Shown: positions 34,860 to 50,172, numbered from the stretch's first letter. The stretch: DNA of 64,000 nt from an uncultured Phycisphaerae bacterium (GCA_937949545.1 CALEDR010000021.1:62001-126000), one strand, 5' to 3'. The notes: generated by a model from the sequence alone, not told the origin. A program made the numbers and translations.

Positions 34860-35975
34860 ATGGCTATACGAAGAAAGGTCAGTCTCTTTCAAATAGCATT
34901 GGGATTATCCGCCGTCTGTCTGCTTGCAGCCCTGCTCTTTTCTCTGCTCATCCCGGCGCCGATGCCGGCCAAAATCTTCGCAGCGGCCTGCCCCATTCTC
35001 CTAGCCGTAGGTCTGTCGGATACCCCCCTCAAAGGATTTCGTTATACCGTCTGCATCATCGCCGCCGTGACGGCCCCCCTGTGTTTTCCGGAGTATTTCC
35101 TCCGCATCGGGCCCGTCAATCTGCAGGACCGCCGTCTGATTCTGCCCATCGTGCAGCTGGTTATGTTCGGCATGGGAACGCAGATGAGCATCCAAGACTT
35201 TTTGGGTGTGGCCAAAATGCCCAAAGCCGTCTTCATCGGAACGGCCTGTCAGTTTACCATCATGCCCCTGGTCGGCTTTGCTCTGGCCAAAACCTTCGGC
35301 TTTCCGCCGGAAATCGCCGCCGGCATCATCCTGATCGGCTCCTGCTCCAGCGGCCTGGCCTCAAACGTAATGAACTACATTGCCGGGGCCAACCTGGCCC
35401 TGTCCGTAACCCTGACCGCTCTGGCCCAGCTGCTGGCGCCCCTGCTGACGCCCCTGTGGATGAAGCTGCTGGCCGGCGAAATGGTCCACATTCAATTCCT
35501 CAAAATGATGCAGGAAATCATTTTGATGGTCCTGCTTCCCATTGCGGCGGCCTTTGTCTATAACGCCGTACGAAAAGAACGCTGGCCGCATCTGCATCGG
35601 CAGATGCCAATCTTGTCGATGGCGGGCATCCTTTACTTTACCGCCGTCACAACCGCCGCCGGACGCGATCACCTGCTGAAGATCGGCATTCTGCTCTTTG
35701 CAGCCGCCGCCCTGCACAACACGCTGGGCTATCTTCTGGGCTATGGGGCGACCCGACTGTGCGGACTCGACAGAAACTCCTGCCGGACCATTGCCATCGA
35801 AGTGGGCCTGCAGAACGGAGGAATGGCTTCCGGCCTGGCTGCGGCCATGGGAAAACTGGCCACCGTCGGACTGGCCGCCGCTGTCTTCAGCCCCTGGATG
35901 AATGTATCCGGTTCCATCCTGGCCAATTACTGGCGCAAACACCCGCCGAAAGACAACCCGTCGCAGTCGGCCTAA
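34860..35975 (+). CDS. BASS-type (bile acid:sodium symporter-like) transporter
   Basis: A 371-residue inner-membrane protein with about nine or ten helices. Family features: FGMGTQMSIQDF, GIILIGSCSSGLASNVMNYIA and EVGLQNGGMASGLA, the crossover/sodium-binding region of BASS proteins, which import organic acids or similar compounds with Na+. ATG 34860 follows AGGAG; an in-frame ATG at 34827 lacks a site. It is last in the transketolase set 1 operon, so it may import that pathway's substrate. Its stop (TAA, 35973-35975) overlaps the stop of the convergent gene, leaving no room for a terminator. Confidence 0.85.
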   Translation: MAIRRKVSLFQIALGLSAVCLLAALLFSLLIPAPMPAKIFAAACPILLAVGLSDTPLKGFRYTVCIIAAVTAPLCFPEYFLRIGPVNLQDRRLILPIVQLVMFGMGTQMSIQDFLGVAKMPKAVFIGTACQFTIMPLVGFALAKTFGFPPEIAAGIILIGSCSSGLASNVMNYIAGANLALSVTLTALAQLLAPLLTPLWMKLLAGEMVHIQFLKMMQEIILMVLLPIAAAFVYNAVRKERWPHLHRQMPILSMAGILYFTAVTTAAGRDHLLKIGILLFAAAALHNTLGYLLGYGATRLCGLDRNSCRTIAIEVGLQNGGMASGLAAAMGKLATVGLAAAVFSPWMNVSGSILANYWRKHPPKDNPSQSA

Positions 35976-37534
35976 TCCGCCCGCTGCAGCCGCAGCGCCA
36001 TATACGGCCGGCCCGGCAGACGAATGAAACGCCCCTCTTTGTCCGTAAACGTATAGCGATCCAGCGGCTTGACTTCAAAAACCTCCTGGACCGGCTCCAC
36101 CGTCATATTCCACGTATCCACAATCTCTGCCCGAAATCGCATCCCCTCCTGGAGATTTTTCTTCGGCAGACGAAACGTCCACTGTTCCATCGGATCCCGG
36201 CCGAAATAAATCAGATACAGATCAGGTGCCCGACCCCCAATATTCGTCTCAAAGGTATAGTCAATCGGATCGATCCCGCCGGCCGATTCCACAATCTTCC
36301 GCAAAAACGCAATCCGCGACGGACTTTGACCCTGCATCTTGCCGCCGATGGAAATCCACGTCGGATCCTCCGACGGCCCAAAACAATCCCCATGGGTCGC
36401 GTACGCCCCGCCGACATAGGCCGACCAAAAACGAAACACCATCTCTTCCCCGGAGATATTCCCCCAGCGCTTTTCAATATTCCCCTCATAGTTGATCTCA
36501 TCATGCACAATCGGCTTCTGATACATATCCCGCAGCATCGGGGAAATCCCCAGATACCGCACCGCCATATAGTACTGAAGACTTACATGCGTCACCCACG
36601 GTTTGCAGTAATCGTAAATCCGGTCCGCATTGTGAATCGACCGCAGGTGCCCATACGGATCCCGCTCCTGCACAATCTGAAACATCCGATCCCAATCCGC
36701 ATCCGTCCAATGCTTCAGATAACTGTTTTCGTTGGCCAAACACCACCAGACATTTCGAAACGCCGCAAAGCGGGCGATTACATAGCGCAGATACCGCTCG
36801 TTCGTCGCCGCATCCATCCGGTCAAACCCCCACTTGCCGTCGTCATACGGATGAAAGATGATCAGGTCCGCTTCAATCCCCAAATCGCGGAACTGCCGGA
36901 CACACCATTCCAAATTCCGAAAATAGCCCGGATTGAATCGAGAAAAATCCCAGTTCTCACGGGAGGTGCCGACAAAGGGAAATTCCGTGAGTTTCTCCGG
37001 CCCCGTTACATAATGCTCTTTCCACGGCGGAATCAGCAGAAACCGCGCTTTGTTAAACGGTGACTGCTTGAGCGTCTCCAGCGTCTGCTTTTTGAGTTCT
37101 TCCGTCTGAAAAGGCCATTCGTAAAGGGTCGTGCCGAATGGGAAGAACGGCGTGCCGTCCGCATAGGCAAAATGATACTGATCACGCACCCGAACAGGAC
37201 CGTGATTGCCCTTCGACGGGGCTGTACAGACAAACTGTCCCGTCTTCCCGTCCAGCTCCCGGTAGTTGCTTTTCGTCTTATATCTCCAGACCCCCTGGGC
37301 ATCCGGCATAAATCGGATCTTGAACACTCCATCTCCGTCATAGAACCCCTCCGGTTCGAACCGCCGCCCCGCGTTTTCAAAAACGGCACTGAATTCGAAC
37401 CCGACAAATGGATTGCCCGTCGCCGGCCCCTTCAGAGACAGTTCAAAAAAATCCCACTGCTCAACCGTCGCCGTTTCCGCGGCATACAGACATCCCGCCA
37501 GTCCTATCCACACAAACAGAATCGTCTTCTTCAT
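35972..37534 (-). CDS. Secreted DUF5060 / apiosidase-like glycoside hydrolase (copy 1)
   Basis: A 520-residue exported enzyme. N-terminus MKKTILFVWIGLAGCLYAAE is a signal peptide, possibly a lipoprotein type (LAGC). Residues ~22-110 are the DUF5060 beta-sandwich; ~120-420 a TIM barrel like PF13204 (apiosidase-like, formerly DUF4038) with GTTLYEW, QTLETLKQSPFNKARF, LIIFHPYDDGKWGFDRM, WWCLANENSYLKH (probable acid/base Glu) and PIVHDEINYEGN (probable nucleophile Glu). The C-terminus resembles DUF5605. GH140, related by this domain, removes apiose from rhamnogalacturonan II; sequence alone does not prove that here. It is the last gene of the long minus-strand run. A 4-bp convergent overlap joins it to the BASS gene. 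Confidence 0.8.
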   Translation of the reverse strand: MKKTILFVWIGLAGCLYAAETATVEQWDFFELSLKGPATGNPFVGFEFSAVFENAGRRFEPEGFYDGDGVFKIRFMPDAQGVWRYKTKSNYRELDGKTGQFVCTAPSKGNHGPVRVRDQYHFAYADGTPFFPFGTTLYEWPFQTEELKKQTLETLKQSPFNKARFLLIPPWKEHYVTGPEKLTEFPFVGTSRENWDFSRFNPGYFRNLEWCVRQFRDLGIEADLIIFHPYDDGKWGFDRMDAATNERYLRYVIARFAAFRNVWWCLANENSYLKHWTDADWDRMFQIVQERDPYGHLRSIHNADRIYDYCKPWVTHVSLQYYMAVRYLGISPMLRDMYQKPIVHDEINYEGNIEKRWGNISGEEMVFRFWSAYVGGAYATHGDCFGPSEDPTWISIGGKMQGQSPSRIAFLRKIVESAGGIDPIDYTFETNIGGRAPDLYLIYFGRDPMEQWTFRLPKKNLQEGMRFRAEIVDTWNMTVEPVQEVFEVKPLDRYTFTDKEGRFIRLPGRPYMALRLQRAD

Positions 37535-37586
37535 TGCCTATCCTTTCCAATGATTCGGAGGTTTTTTTGATCCTCTCAGCCGCCTC

Positions 37587-39593
37587 CTACCGGACCGGCA
37601 GCCACACACACATCTCCCAGTCGCCGCGGTTATCCCACGCATAATAAGGAATCAGACGCAGACGAATCGACGCCGGCTTCTCCAGCCGAACCGGCCGATA
37701 CAACGACTCTCCCCACGGCTGTCTATTCCAAACGTACCCACGCCCTTCCACCACCATCACACCGCCCAGCAAATCTTTCCGCCATCGAACCTCCCATTTG
37801 TCCCCGGGCCGCACCGCCACATTCTCCGGCCGAATCCCCTCCGGCAGATCCGGCGACTCCAAACAATAAACCAGCGGACCGCGCTGCAGCGCCGCCTGGC
37901 CGCGAATCTCCTCGGCCAGCGGATGTCCTTCCACCCACTGCGGCTCCATCGGAAACGTCAATTCAATCCGATCCCCCGCCTTCCAAACCCGCCGAAGCGG
38001 AATATACTGCGGACCCAACACCCCCTTCGAAAAAACACGACCGTTAATTCGAATGACGCCGCCCGATGACCAGCCCGGTACCCGCACAAACACCGTGCAC
38101 GTCTCCTTCGGGGCCTGCTCGACCGCCAGCTGAACGGTCCCCTCCCAGGGATAATCCGTCGTCTGATTCAGCCGTATCCGTTCCCCTGACGGCAGCTTCG
38201 TGTCCAGAACACTGCTCCCATACAGATGAACATACACCCCTTCCGGCGACACACTGTAGGCATATTCGGCGGATTCCGCAATCATCCGAACCACATTCGG
38301 AGGACAGCAGAAACAGCTGATATACCGCTCCCGATGCCGCGACCATCGCAGTTCAAATGGCAGCTCTTTTGTCACCCGCAAAGGATTGGTATAAAAAAAC
38401 TTCGTCCCGTCCAGACTGATCGCCGCCAGCACTCCGTTATACAGCGCCCGCTCCAGAGCATCCGCAAACTTCGCCTCTCCGGTCAGCAAAAGCATCCGCT
38501 TGTTCCACAACACAAAGCCCACCGTCGCACAGGATTCATTGTGCGCCGTAAGATTCGGCAGCTGATACGCCCGCCCATACGCCTGATGCACCGGCTGAAT
38601 CGCATCCTGCTTCCATGAGCCGTCCGGCGAAGCACCGTTGTACAGCGCTCCGGTCGCTCCCGTCAGATACAGCTTGCGGCTGACCACATCCTGCCAGATG
38701 CTTTCCAGCGGCGCCCATAGCCGCTCATCGCCCGTTTCCGCCAGAAGATCCGCCGCCCCCGCATACAAATAGTTGGCCCGAACCGCATGACCCACCGCCT
38801 CCCGCTGCTCATAAAACGGAATCCGATCCTGATTGTCATCCATCCCGTTTCGATACAAACTTCGAATCTCCATCAGCCCCTTCAGAAGATCCAGATATCT
38901 CGGATCCCCCGTGATTCGGTACAGGTCTGCCGTCCCCATATAGTGCGACGGACAGATCGCGTTGGCAGCCAGAATCTCCGGCTGGCTTTGATACACCCCA
39001 TACAAATAATCCGCCGCCTTCCGGGCAATCTCCAGCAGAGTCCGCTTGCCCGTCGCCTGATAATGAACACAGGCACACGTCATCAGATGGCCCATATTGT
39101 ATGTCTCAAAATCAAGCCGCTGGGCGAACTCCGCCGCCTGGGCCGCACCGGTCCGCTGCGCAATCAGCACGGGCGTATGAATATACCCGTCCGGCCGCTG
39201 CGCTGCGCCGATGACCTCAATGATCTCATCCATCTGCCGGTTGAGGGCTTCATCCCTTGTCACGGCATAGACATAGGCCGCCGCCTCCAGCCACTTATAA
39301 AAATCCCCGTCATTCCATTTCGGCCCGCGATGCCGACCCTCTTTTCGTCCGGCGGCAACCAGAAAGTTCTCCCAGGCATGGCTGACATTCGGGTCTGAGA
39401 ACAGACGCCACATATTCGGAACCATCACATCCCGACATATGGCAAACCGCTCCGCCCAAAACCCTTCCGTCCACCGTACCGCACAGAATTCGGGGTTTCT
39501 CAGCTTCGCATACGGGCTCACTAGAGGGGAAGCACCGAGGACGGAAGAAACAGCCGCCAATGCAAAAATGACCATTCGGTTAAGCTTGTTCAT
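37587..39593 (-). CDS. GH127 beta-L-arabinofuranosidase-like protein (DUF1680)
   Basis: A 668-residue exported protein with a ~21-residue signal peptide. The (alpha/alpha)6 barrel shows the GH127 zinc/cysteine site: NESCATVGFVLWNKRML (Glu and Cys equivalent to Glu338/Cys340 of the Bifidobacterium enzyme HypBA1) and RYISCFCCPPNVVRM, whose Cys-Cys pair holds the nucleophile cysteine and zinc ligand. C-terminal beta-sandwich domains follow. The family removes beta-L-arabinofuranose, present in pectin side chains and hydroxyproline-rich glycoproteins. ATG 39593 follows GGGAG; 26 bp separate it from the GH2 gene. Part of the long minus-strand catabolic run. Confidence 0.9.
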   Translation of the reverse strand: MNKLNRMVIFALAAVSSVLGASPLVSPYAKLRNPEFCAVRWTEGFWAERFAICRDVMVPNMWRLFSDPNVSHAWENFLVAAGRKEGRHRGPKWNDGDFYKWLEAAAYVYAVTRDEALNRQMDEIIEVIGAAQRPDGYIHTPVLIAQRTGAAQAAEFAQRLDFETYNMGHLMTCACVHYQATGKRTLLEIARKAADYLYGVYQSQPEILAANAICPSHYMGTADLYRITGDPRYLDLLKGLMEIRSLYRNGMDDNQDRIPFYEQREAVGHAVRANYLYAGAADLLAETGDERLWAPLESIWQDVVSRKLYLTGATGALYNGASPDGSWKQDAIQPVHQAYGRAYQLPNLTAHNESCATVGFVLWNKRMLLLTGEAKFADALERALYNGVLAAISLDGTKFFYTNPLRVTKELPFELRWSRHRERYISCFCCPPNVVRMIAESAEYAYSVSPEGVYVHLYGSSVLDTKLPSGERIRLNQTTDYPWEGTVQLAVEQAPKETCTVFVRVPGWSSGGVIRINGRVFSKGVLGPQYIPLRRVWKAGDRIELTFPMEPQWVEGHPLAEEIRGQAALQRGPLVYCLESPDLPEGIRPENVAVRPGDKWEVRWRKDLLGGVMVVEGRGYVWNRQPWGESLYRPVRLEKPASIRLRLIPYYAWDNRGDWEMCVWLPVR

Positions 39594-39619
39594 CTTGGAC
39601 TCTCCCTGTTTCTTTCATT

Positions 39620-45693
<6,074 letters not shown>

Positions 45694-45715
45694 CCTTGAC
45701 TCTCAAAAAAAGGTT

Positions 45716-45904
45716 TCAGCCCAAATGGTCTTTTCGAATCCAGAATACGGCTGTACTGAACCACATCAGCATCCCCGCCGTCATCAAATGAAAATACAGC
45801 TCCTTGGACAGAACCCCCCCAAAGACCAGAAACGACGGCACAATCGATAGCCCCAACCCCGCAAAAGAAATCACCTGAAGAATCCGCGTTCTTGCTGTTT
45901 TCAT
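45716..45904 (-). CDS. Small two-helix membrane protein coupled to the NCS1 permease
   Basis: A 62-residue protein with two hydrophobic segments (ILQVISFAGLGLSIVPSFLVF and LYFHLMTAGMLMWFSTAVFWI) and a basic N-terminus and short C-terminal tail (RKDHLG). Its ATG overlaps the permease stop (ATATGA), with GAGAGGAG just upstream, so the two are translationally coupled. I do not recognise a family. By analogy with small subunits of other symporters, it may be an accessory or stabilising subunit of the permease; this is inference. Confidence 0.7.
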   Translation of the reverse strand: MKTARTRILQVISFAGLGLSIVPSFLVFGGVLSKELYFHLMTAGMLMWFSTAVFWIRKDHLG

Positions 45905-47427
45905 ATGGTCTGCTCCTCTCGAAGGGGATGCAGTCGCTGCTGAATCATACTGCATACCGTATAGAGAACTATCGCAATCAGCCACGCCGGAAGCACCTGC
46001 AGAAACAAATCCGGCTTATACCGGCTCAAAAACCCCGGCAGATAGCTGTTCACCCACGCCATCGAAGCATACTGATCTTTGGCATACAGAACAAAACAAA
46101 TTCCAAAGGACCCAAACCATCCGATCGCCGCCGGCCAGCTGAACCGAAGCCCCCGCCGCTCCGCATAGTACCGAGAAAGCCCCAGACGCGGAAACAGCCA
46201 AAAATCAATAAAAATAAACGCACCCAGCGGCATAAAGAAAAGCCCGTAATACGCCACAATCCGGTCCAGATAGTGCAGCACGGCCGGAATGCACGCCGTC
46301 ACAATCATCAGAATCCCCGCCGCCAGCGTCACCGCCCAGCGCCGCCAGTTGGGCGTAGCAACCTGAAACGCCAGCCCGGCCCGGTACAGCGTCGGATTGG
46401 CCGTCGTCCAGCCGGCCAGCAGCACGCATACAATTCCGGCGTATCCGGCGCCGAACATTGCGATGTTTCCCGGTGTCGGATTGGGGGCCGCCGCACCCGC
46501 CTCCCGCTGAGCATGAACAAACGCCGCACACAAAACCCCCGAACATATCCACGCCATATAGTGCCCAATGAACATCCCAAACGCCGAACAAAACCCCATC
46601 TGCCACTTTCGGGCATAGCGAAAAATCGTCACATCACCCATCCCCATATGCTGGGCAATATTACACAGCCACGCCAAACCCACACAGTGCCAGAAACGGT
46701 ACGGCATCTGGCCGGGATACGGCTCCCCCGTCCAGATTTTCTCATTGGCAATCTGCCAGAAATTTCCCAGTCCGGTCACCCCCAGCGACGGCAGCGACGC
46801 AATCGCCCCGGACAAAAACACAAACGGCATCCACGGCGCCACTACTTTGGCAAAATGAGCCAGCCGTTCAAATCCGAGAACGGCCAGAACGGCAATGGCG
46901 GTTCCGACTCCCACGGCAATCAGAATCCAGGGAACGCTCGGCACCGTCTGTCCGGCCGCATAGTTCGGACTTGCAATCCCCAAAGGCAGCGTCACCGCCG
47001 TCGTGGAAACATTCACCATCGAACCAGCCAGCAGACAAAGAATTAAGGCAAACAGGCCCGAATACAAAACCGTCAGGTACGGCCCGGCAATTTTGCGGAT
47101 CTGCCAGTAAATCGTCAGCCGCTCTTTGACCGCTATCGGCGCACACATAAACGCCCAGCTCAGAACCGCCAGCAGATTGCCCAGCGCCAGCCCTCCGAAC
47201 ACATCAACGGCTCGGACCCCATGCAGAACCAGCAGCGTCCCGAGTACAAACTCCGTCCCGGCGATGTGCTCACTCGAAAACATCGCGATAAACGTCCGCC
47301 AGCCCTGCAGTTTGCTTTCATGAACGGGCTCCCGATCATACTCATAGAGAGCATCAAGCCGTTCAATCAGTGTGGATTTAACTTTGGAGGGAACCGAAGC
47401 CGGAGTCGATTGGGTTTTTGTACTCAT
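45901..47427 (-). CDS. NCS1-like permease (cytosine/purine/hydantoin permease family)
   Basis: A 508-residue inner-membrane transporter with about 12 helices. Features of the nucleobase:cation symporter-1 fold include GTLLVLHG, the helix-breaking stretch VNVSTTAVTLPLGIAS, and a hydrophilic N-terminus. ATG 47427 is set by GGGAG; the frame extends further upstream but lacks a site. A near-consensus promoter lies 55 bp upstream, so it has its own start within the gene run. NCS1 members import nucleobases, hydantoins or thiamine; here it is followed by an alpha-rhamnosidase and preceded by sugar kinase, transketolase and isomerase genes, so a sugar substrate is possible but unprecedented to my knowledge. 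Confidence 0.78.
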   Translation of the reverse strand: MSTKTQSTPASVPSKVKSTLIERLDALYEYDREPVHESKLQGWRTFIAMFSSEHIAGTEFVLGTLLVLHGVRAVDVFGGLALGNLLAVLSWAFMCAPIAVKERLTIYWQIRKIAGPYLTVLYSGLFALILCLLAGSMVNVSTTAVTLPLGIASPNYAAGQTVPSVPWILIAVGVGTAIAVLAVLGFERLAHFAKVVAPWMPFVFLSGAIASLPSLGVTGLGNFWQIANEKIWTGEPYPGQMPYRFWHCVGLAWLCNIAQHMGMGDVTIFRYARKWQMGFCSAFGMFIGHYMAWICSGVLCAAFVHAQREAGAAAPNPTPGNIAMFGAGYAGIVCVLLAGWTTANPTLYRAGLAFQVATPNWRRWAVTLAAGILMIVTACIPAVLHYLDRIVAYYGLFFMPLGAFIFIDFWLFPRLGLSRYYAERRGLRFSWPAAIGWFGSFGICFVLYAKDQYASMAWVNSYLPGFLSRYKPDLFLQVLPAWLIAIVLYTVCSMIQQRLHPLREEQTI

Positions 47428-47481
47428 ATCTCCCTGTTCTCTCTCAAATCGAAAAATCTTATCGTGCGGTTCGAACTCCCT

Positions 47482-47510
47482 TTTATAAAAAATTCCCCCC
47501 GTTCCGTCAA
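47482..47510 (-). promoter_or_regulatory. Near-consensus sigma70 promoter of the NCS1 permease
   Basis: Minus strand: -35 TTGACG (47505-47510), 17-bp spacer, -10 TATAAA (47482-47487). Both boxes match 5/6. It divides the long run into an upstream catabolic block and a downstream transport plus glycosidase block, and lies in the only large gap (47428-47605) of the run. Confidence 0.65.
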
Positions 47511-47605
47511 CACCGCTTAACAGCCCCCGCCAGCCGACAGGAAACACACAGGCCGTTCCCTTCCATTTCTCTTCCCCTTGCCGGCTGCCAGTTCCCCAGA
47601 AGCCA

Positions 47606-49210
47606 TTACCGACCTTTGCCGACAAACACCTCGCCCTTTTTCCCGGCAATCTCCTCAATTCGAGGCCGACGCCGTTTCACCTGTGCTTCCTGATCCGTTT
47701 GACACACCGTCAACGGTCTGTTCAAACGCTCCACTTCCAACAGCCATCCTTCATACCCTTTTTGGACTTCTTCGCGGTGTGCCCCCGGTTGATACTTCAC
47801 TTCGCCGAGCACATTTTGCGGCAGCCGCTCCAGATCCGGATAGACCCCAGCTCCCAGCCCCGCCAGACAGGCCGCCCCGAACGCCGAAACGTCCTGGATC
47901 CCGATATTGACCACCTCTTTTCCCAGCAAATCCGCCAAAAACTGCAGAAGAAACCGGTTCCGGCTGATGCCCCCGTCCACCCGCAGCTGCGACAGCGAAA
48001 GCCCGCTGCAAGCCTCCATCGCCCCAATCACATCCTGGATCTGATAAGGAATCGATTCCAGCGCCGCCCGAACCAGATGGTTCCTCGTACTGCCCAGCGT
48101 CAGGCCGGAAATGACCGCTTTGATGTTCATATTCCAGTAGGGAGCCCCCAGCCCGCTGAACGCCGGAATCAAATACACCCCGCCGTTGTTCGGAACCGCC
48201 TGGGCCATCGCCTCACTGTCTCCGCTGTCCCGAAGCAGTCCCAGATTGTCCTTGAGCCACTGAATCGTCGCCCCGCAGGAAACAATGATGCCCTCCAGCG
48301 CATAATCCACCCGTTCGCCGACACTCCAGCCAATCGTACTCATCATCCCGTTGTCCGACGAAACACGCTGGCTCCCGGTATTCAGCAAAATCGAACATCC
48401 CGTTCCCAGCGTGGCCTTCGCCGTCCCCGGCGTAAAACATCGCTCCCCAAAGGCCGCCGCATGCGAATCCCCAACCAGCGCGCTAATCTCAAGTGGTTCC
48501 GGCAGCAAACCCTCAAAATCTGTTCGGCCAAAATCAAACGTGGACGGCCGGACCTCCGGCAGTTTCAATCCGGACAGACCAAACGCCGACAGCAGATCCG
48601 TATCCCAGCCCAAACGGTCAATGTGAAAAAACAGCGTTCGGCACGCATTCGTATAGTCCGTCAAATACCTTCGACCGCCCGTCAGCTTATACAGAAGCCA
48701 GGTGTCCACCGTCCCGAAGAATGCCCGACCGCTCCGAACAGCCGCTTGAATCTCAGGACGATTCTCCATCAGCCAAATCAGCTTCGTCCCCGAAAAATAA
48801 GGATCCGCTATCAGCCCCGTCCGACGGATGATTTCTCCCTCCAGCGAAGACCCCCGAAGACGACCGCAAATCTCCGACGAACGCTTGCACTGCCAGACAA
48901 CCGCCGGGCACAGCGGCCGCCCCTGCTCATCCCACAAACAGAACGTCTCCCGCTGATTGGAAATCCCGCACGCCCGAATCCGGCTCAAATCCGAGCCAAC
49001 CTCCCTGCGAAACTGATCCAGACAGGACCGAACCGCCGACAAGACCGTCTGATAAATTTCCAAAGGATCCTGCTCCACAAAACCCGGCTGCGGATACAAG
49101 GAACTCAGCGGCGATGTCCCCTTGGCCGCTATTCGGCCCTCTCTATCAAACACAACTACCTTCGTGGAACTCGTGCCCTGATCAATCGCTAAAAGATAGT
49201 CTTTCTTCAT
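47606..49210 (-). CDS. FGGY family carbohydrate kinase (glycerol-kinase-like; candidate apulose kinase)
   Basis: A 534-residue cytoplasmic sugar kinase. FGGY signatures: AIDQGTSSTKVVVFD (first ATP loop), SNQRETFCLWDEQGRP, VVWQCKRSSEICGRL, GDSHAAAFGERCFTPGTAKATLGTG (second ATP motif) and LRVDGGISRNRFLLQFLADLLG. It is glycerol-kinase-like but carries a ~35-residue basic C-terminal extension. The ATG overlaps the transketolase C-subunit stop (ATGA). With a split transketolase and an isomerase upstream, the set matches the described apiose route in which apulose kinase, also FGGY, makes apulose 4-phosphate. Specificity is inferred from context only; glycerol, xylulose or fuculose are alternatives. 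Confidence 0.85.
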   Translation of the reverse strand: MKKDYLLAIDQGTSSTKVVVFDREGRIAAKGTSPLSSLYPQPGFVEQDPLEIYQTVLSAVRSCLDQFRREVGSDLSRIRACGISNQRETFCLWDEQGRPLCPAVVWQCKRSSEICGRLRGSSLEGEIIRRTGLIADPYFSGTKLIWLMENRPEIQAAVRSGRAFFGTVDTWLLYKLTGGRRYLTDYTNACRTLFFHIDRLGWDTDLLSAFGLSGLKLPEVRPSTFDFGRTDFEGLLPEPLEISALVGDSHAAAFGERCFTPGTAKATLGTGCSILLNTGSQRVSSDNGMMSTIGWSVGERVDYALEGIIVSCGATIQWLKDNLGLLRDSGDSEAMAQAVPNNGGVYLIPAFSGLGAPYWNMNIKAVISGLTLGSTRNHLVRAALESIPYQIQDVIGAMEACSGLSLSQLRVDGGISRNRFLLQFLADLLGKEVVNIGIQDVSAFGAACLAGLGAGVYPDLERLPQNVLGEVKYQPGAHREEVQKGYEGWLLEVERLNRPLTVCQTDQEAQVKRRRPRIEEIAGKKGEVFVGKGR

Positions 49211-50172
49211 AACCGTTTCCTGTTCAACAAGGTGCGAGCCGTTTCGGCCAGACCCTCCGGGCAAATCCCGTAATGGGCCATAATCTCCAACTGAGTGCCT
49301 GGAACCGTTTCCTCATCCGGAAAACCCACAATTCGGAACGGTACAGACACCCCCGCCTGCATCAGAACCGCCGCACACGCCTCCCCCAGACCGCCCGCAC
49401 AGCTGTGCTCTTCCACCGTAATCACCGCTCCGCACTCCTGCGCGGCCTGCACAACCGCCTCTTCATCCAGCGGTTTGATCGTATGCATACTGAGAACCCG
49501 GGCAGAAATCCCTTCCTGAGCCAGAAGATCCGTTGCCATCACCGACTGAACAACCGTCTCGCCGGTCGCAAGAAAAGCAAGATCATTTCCTTCACGAACC
49601 AGCAGCGATTTGCCCACCGTAAACGTCGTCCCGGGCCGATGCAGATGCGGCATCGGCCGTTTGCCGAAACGAAGAAAAACCGGATGGGCCATTTCAGCAG
49701 CCGCTTTGACCGCCTCCGCCGTTTCAAAGTTATCCGCAGGCACAACAATCGTACAGTTAAAAAGAGCCCGAAGCGCCGCCAAATCATGCAGCGAATGATG
49801 CGTCGAACCCAGGGCTCCGTAACTGACCCCGGAACTGATCGCAACCAGCTTCACCGGTTGGTCCGAATAACATACATCATTCTTAATTTGTTCCAAAGAA
49901 CGCGCCGTCAAAAAACTTCCCGGTGAAACCGCAAAAACAATCTTGCCGGCAGACGCCAGACCTGCCGCCACACCCACCAGGTTCTGCTCGGCAATTCCCA
50001 CCTCAATAATCTGCTTCGGAAGGGCTTTGGCAAACGGTACCAGCTTGCCAGAACCGCGCGAATCACTCGTGACAACCACAACATCCCGGTTGGCTCGGGC
50101 AAGACCCAGCAGGGTCTCCGAAAACACATCCAGGTTGGCCTTCCCCATCTCCAGAGGCAAACAGCTCTTCAT
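49207..50172 (-). CDS. Transketolase C-terminal subunit, set 2
   Basis: A 321-residue pyrimidine-binding plus C-terminal transketolase subunit: IEVGIAEQNLVGVAAGLASA (catalytic Glu), SSGVSYGALGSTHHSLHDLAA, VVPADNFETAEAV, MHTIKPLDEEAVVQAA and ITVEEHSCAGGLGEA. Four-base overlaps join it to the N-subunit upstream and the kinase downstream. Together with the N-subunit it should form a heterotetrameric enzyme transferring a two-carbon ketol unit. In the apiose pathway described from Actinobacillus, subunits AptA and AptB act on apulose 4-phosphate; this gene is a candidate equivalent by context. Confidence 0.9.
   Translation of the reverse strand: MKSCLPLEMGKANLDVFSETLLGLARANRDVVVVTSDSRGSGKLVPFAKALPKQIIEVGIAEQNLVGVAAGLASAGKIVFAVSPGSFLTARSLEQIKNDVCYSDQPVKLVAISSGVSYGALGSTHHSLHDLAALRALFNCTIVVPADNFETAEAVKAAAEMAHPVFLRFGKRPMPHLHRPGTTFTVGKSLLVREGNDLAFLATGETVVQSVMATDLLAQEGISARVLSMHTIKPLDEEAVVQAAQECGAVITVEEHSCAGGLGEACAAVLMQAGVSVPFRIVGFPDEETVPGTQLEIMAHYGICPEGLAETARTLLNRKRL

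Noticed and set aside
47699-49192. Long open frame (497 codons) antisense to the FGGY kinase, and similar long frames opposite MraY (4467-5492), LamG (19565-21346), GH2 (39659-41866) and GH127/GH95 genes
   Set aside because: Translations are rich in Arg, Pro, His and Gln with no domains, as expected for shadows of GC-rich coding strands; the opposite-strand genes are unambiguous.
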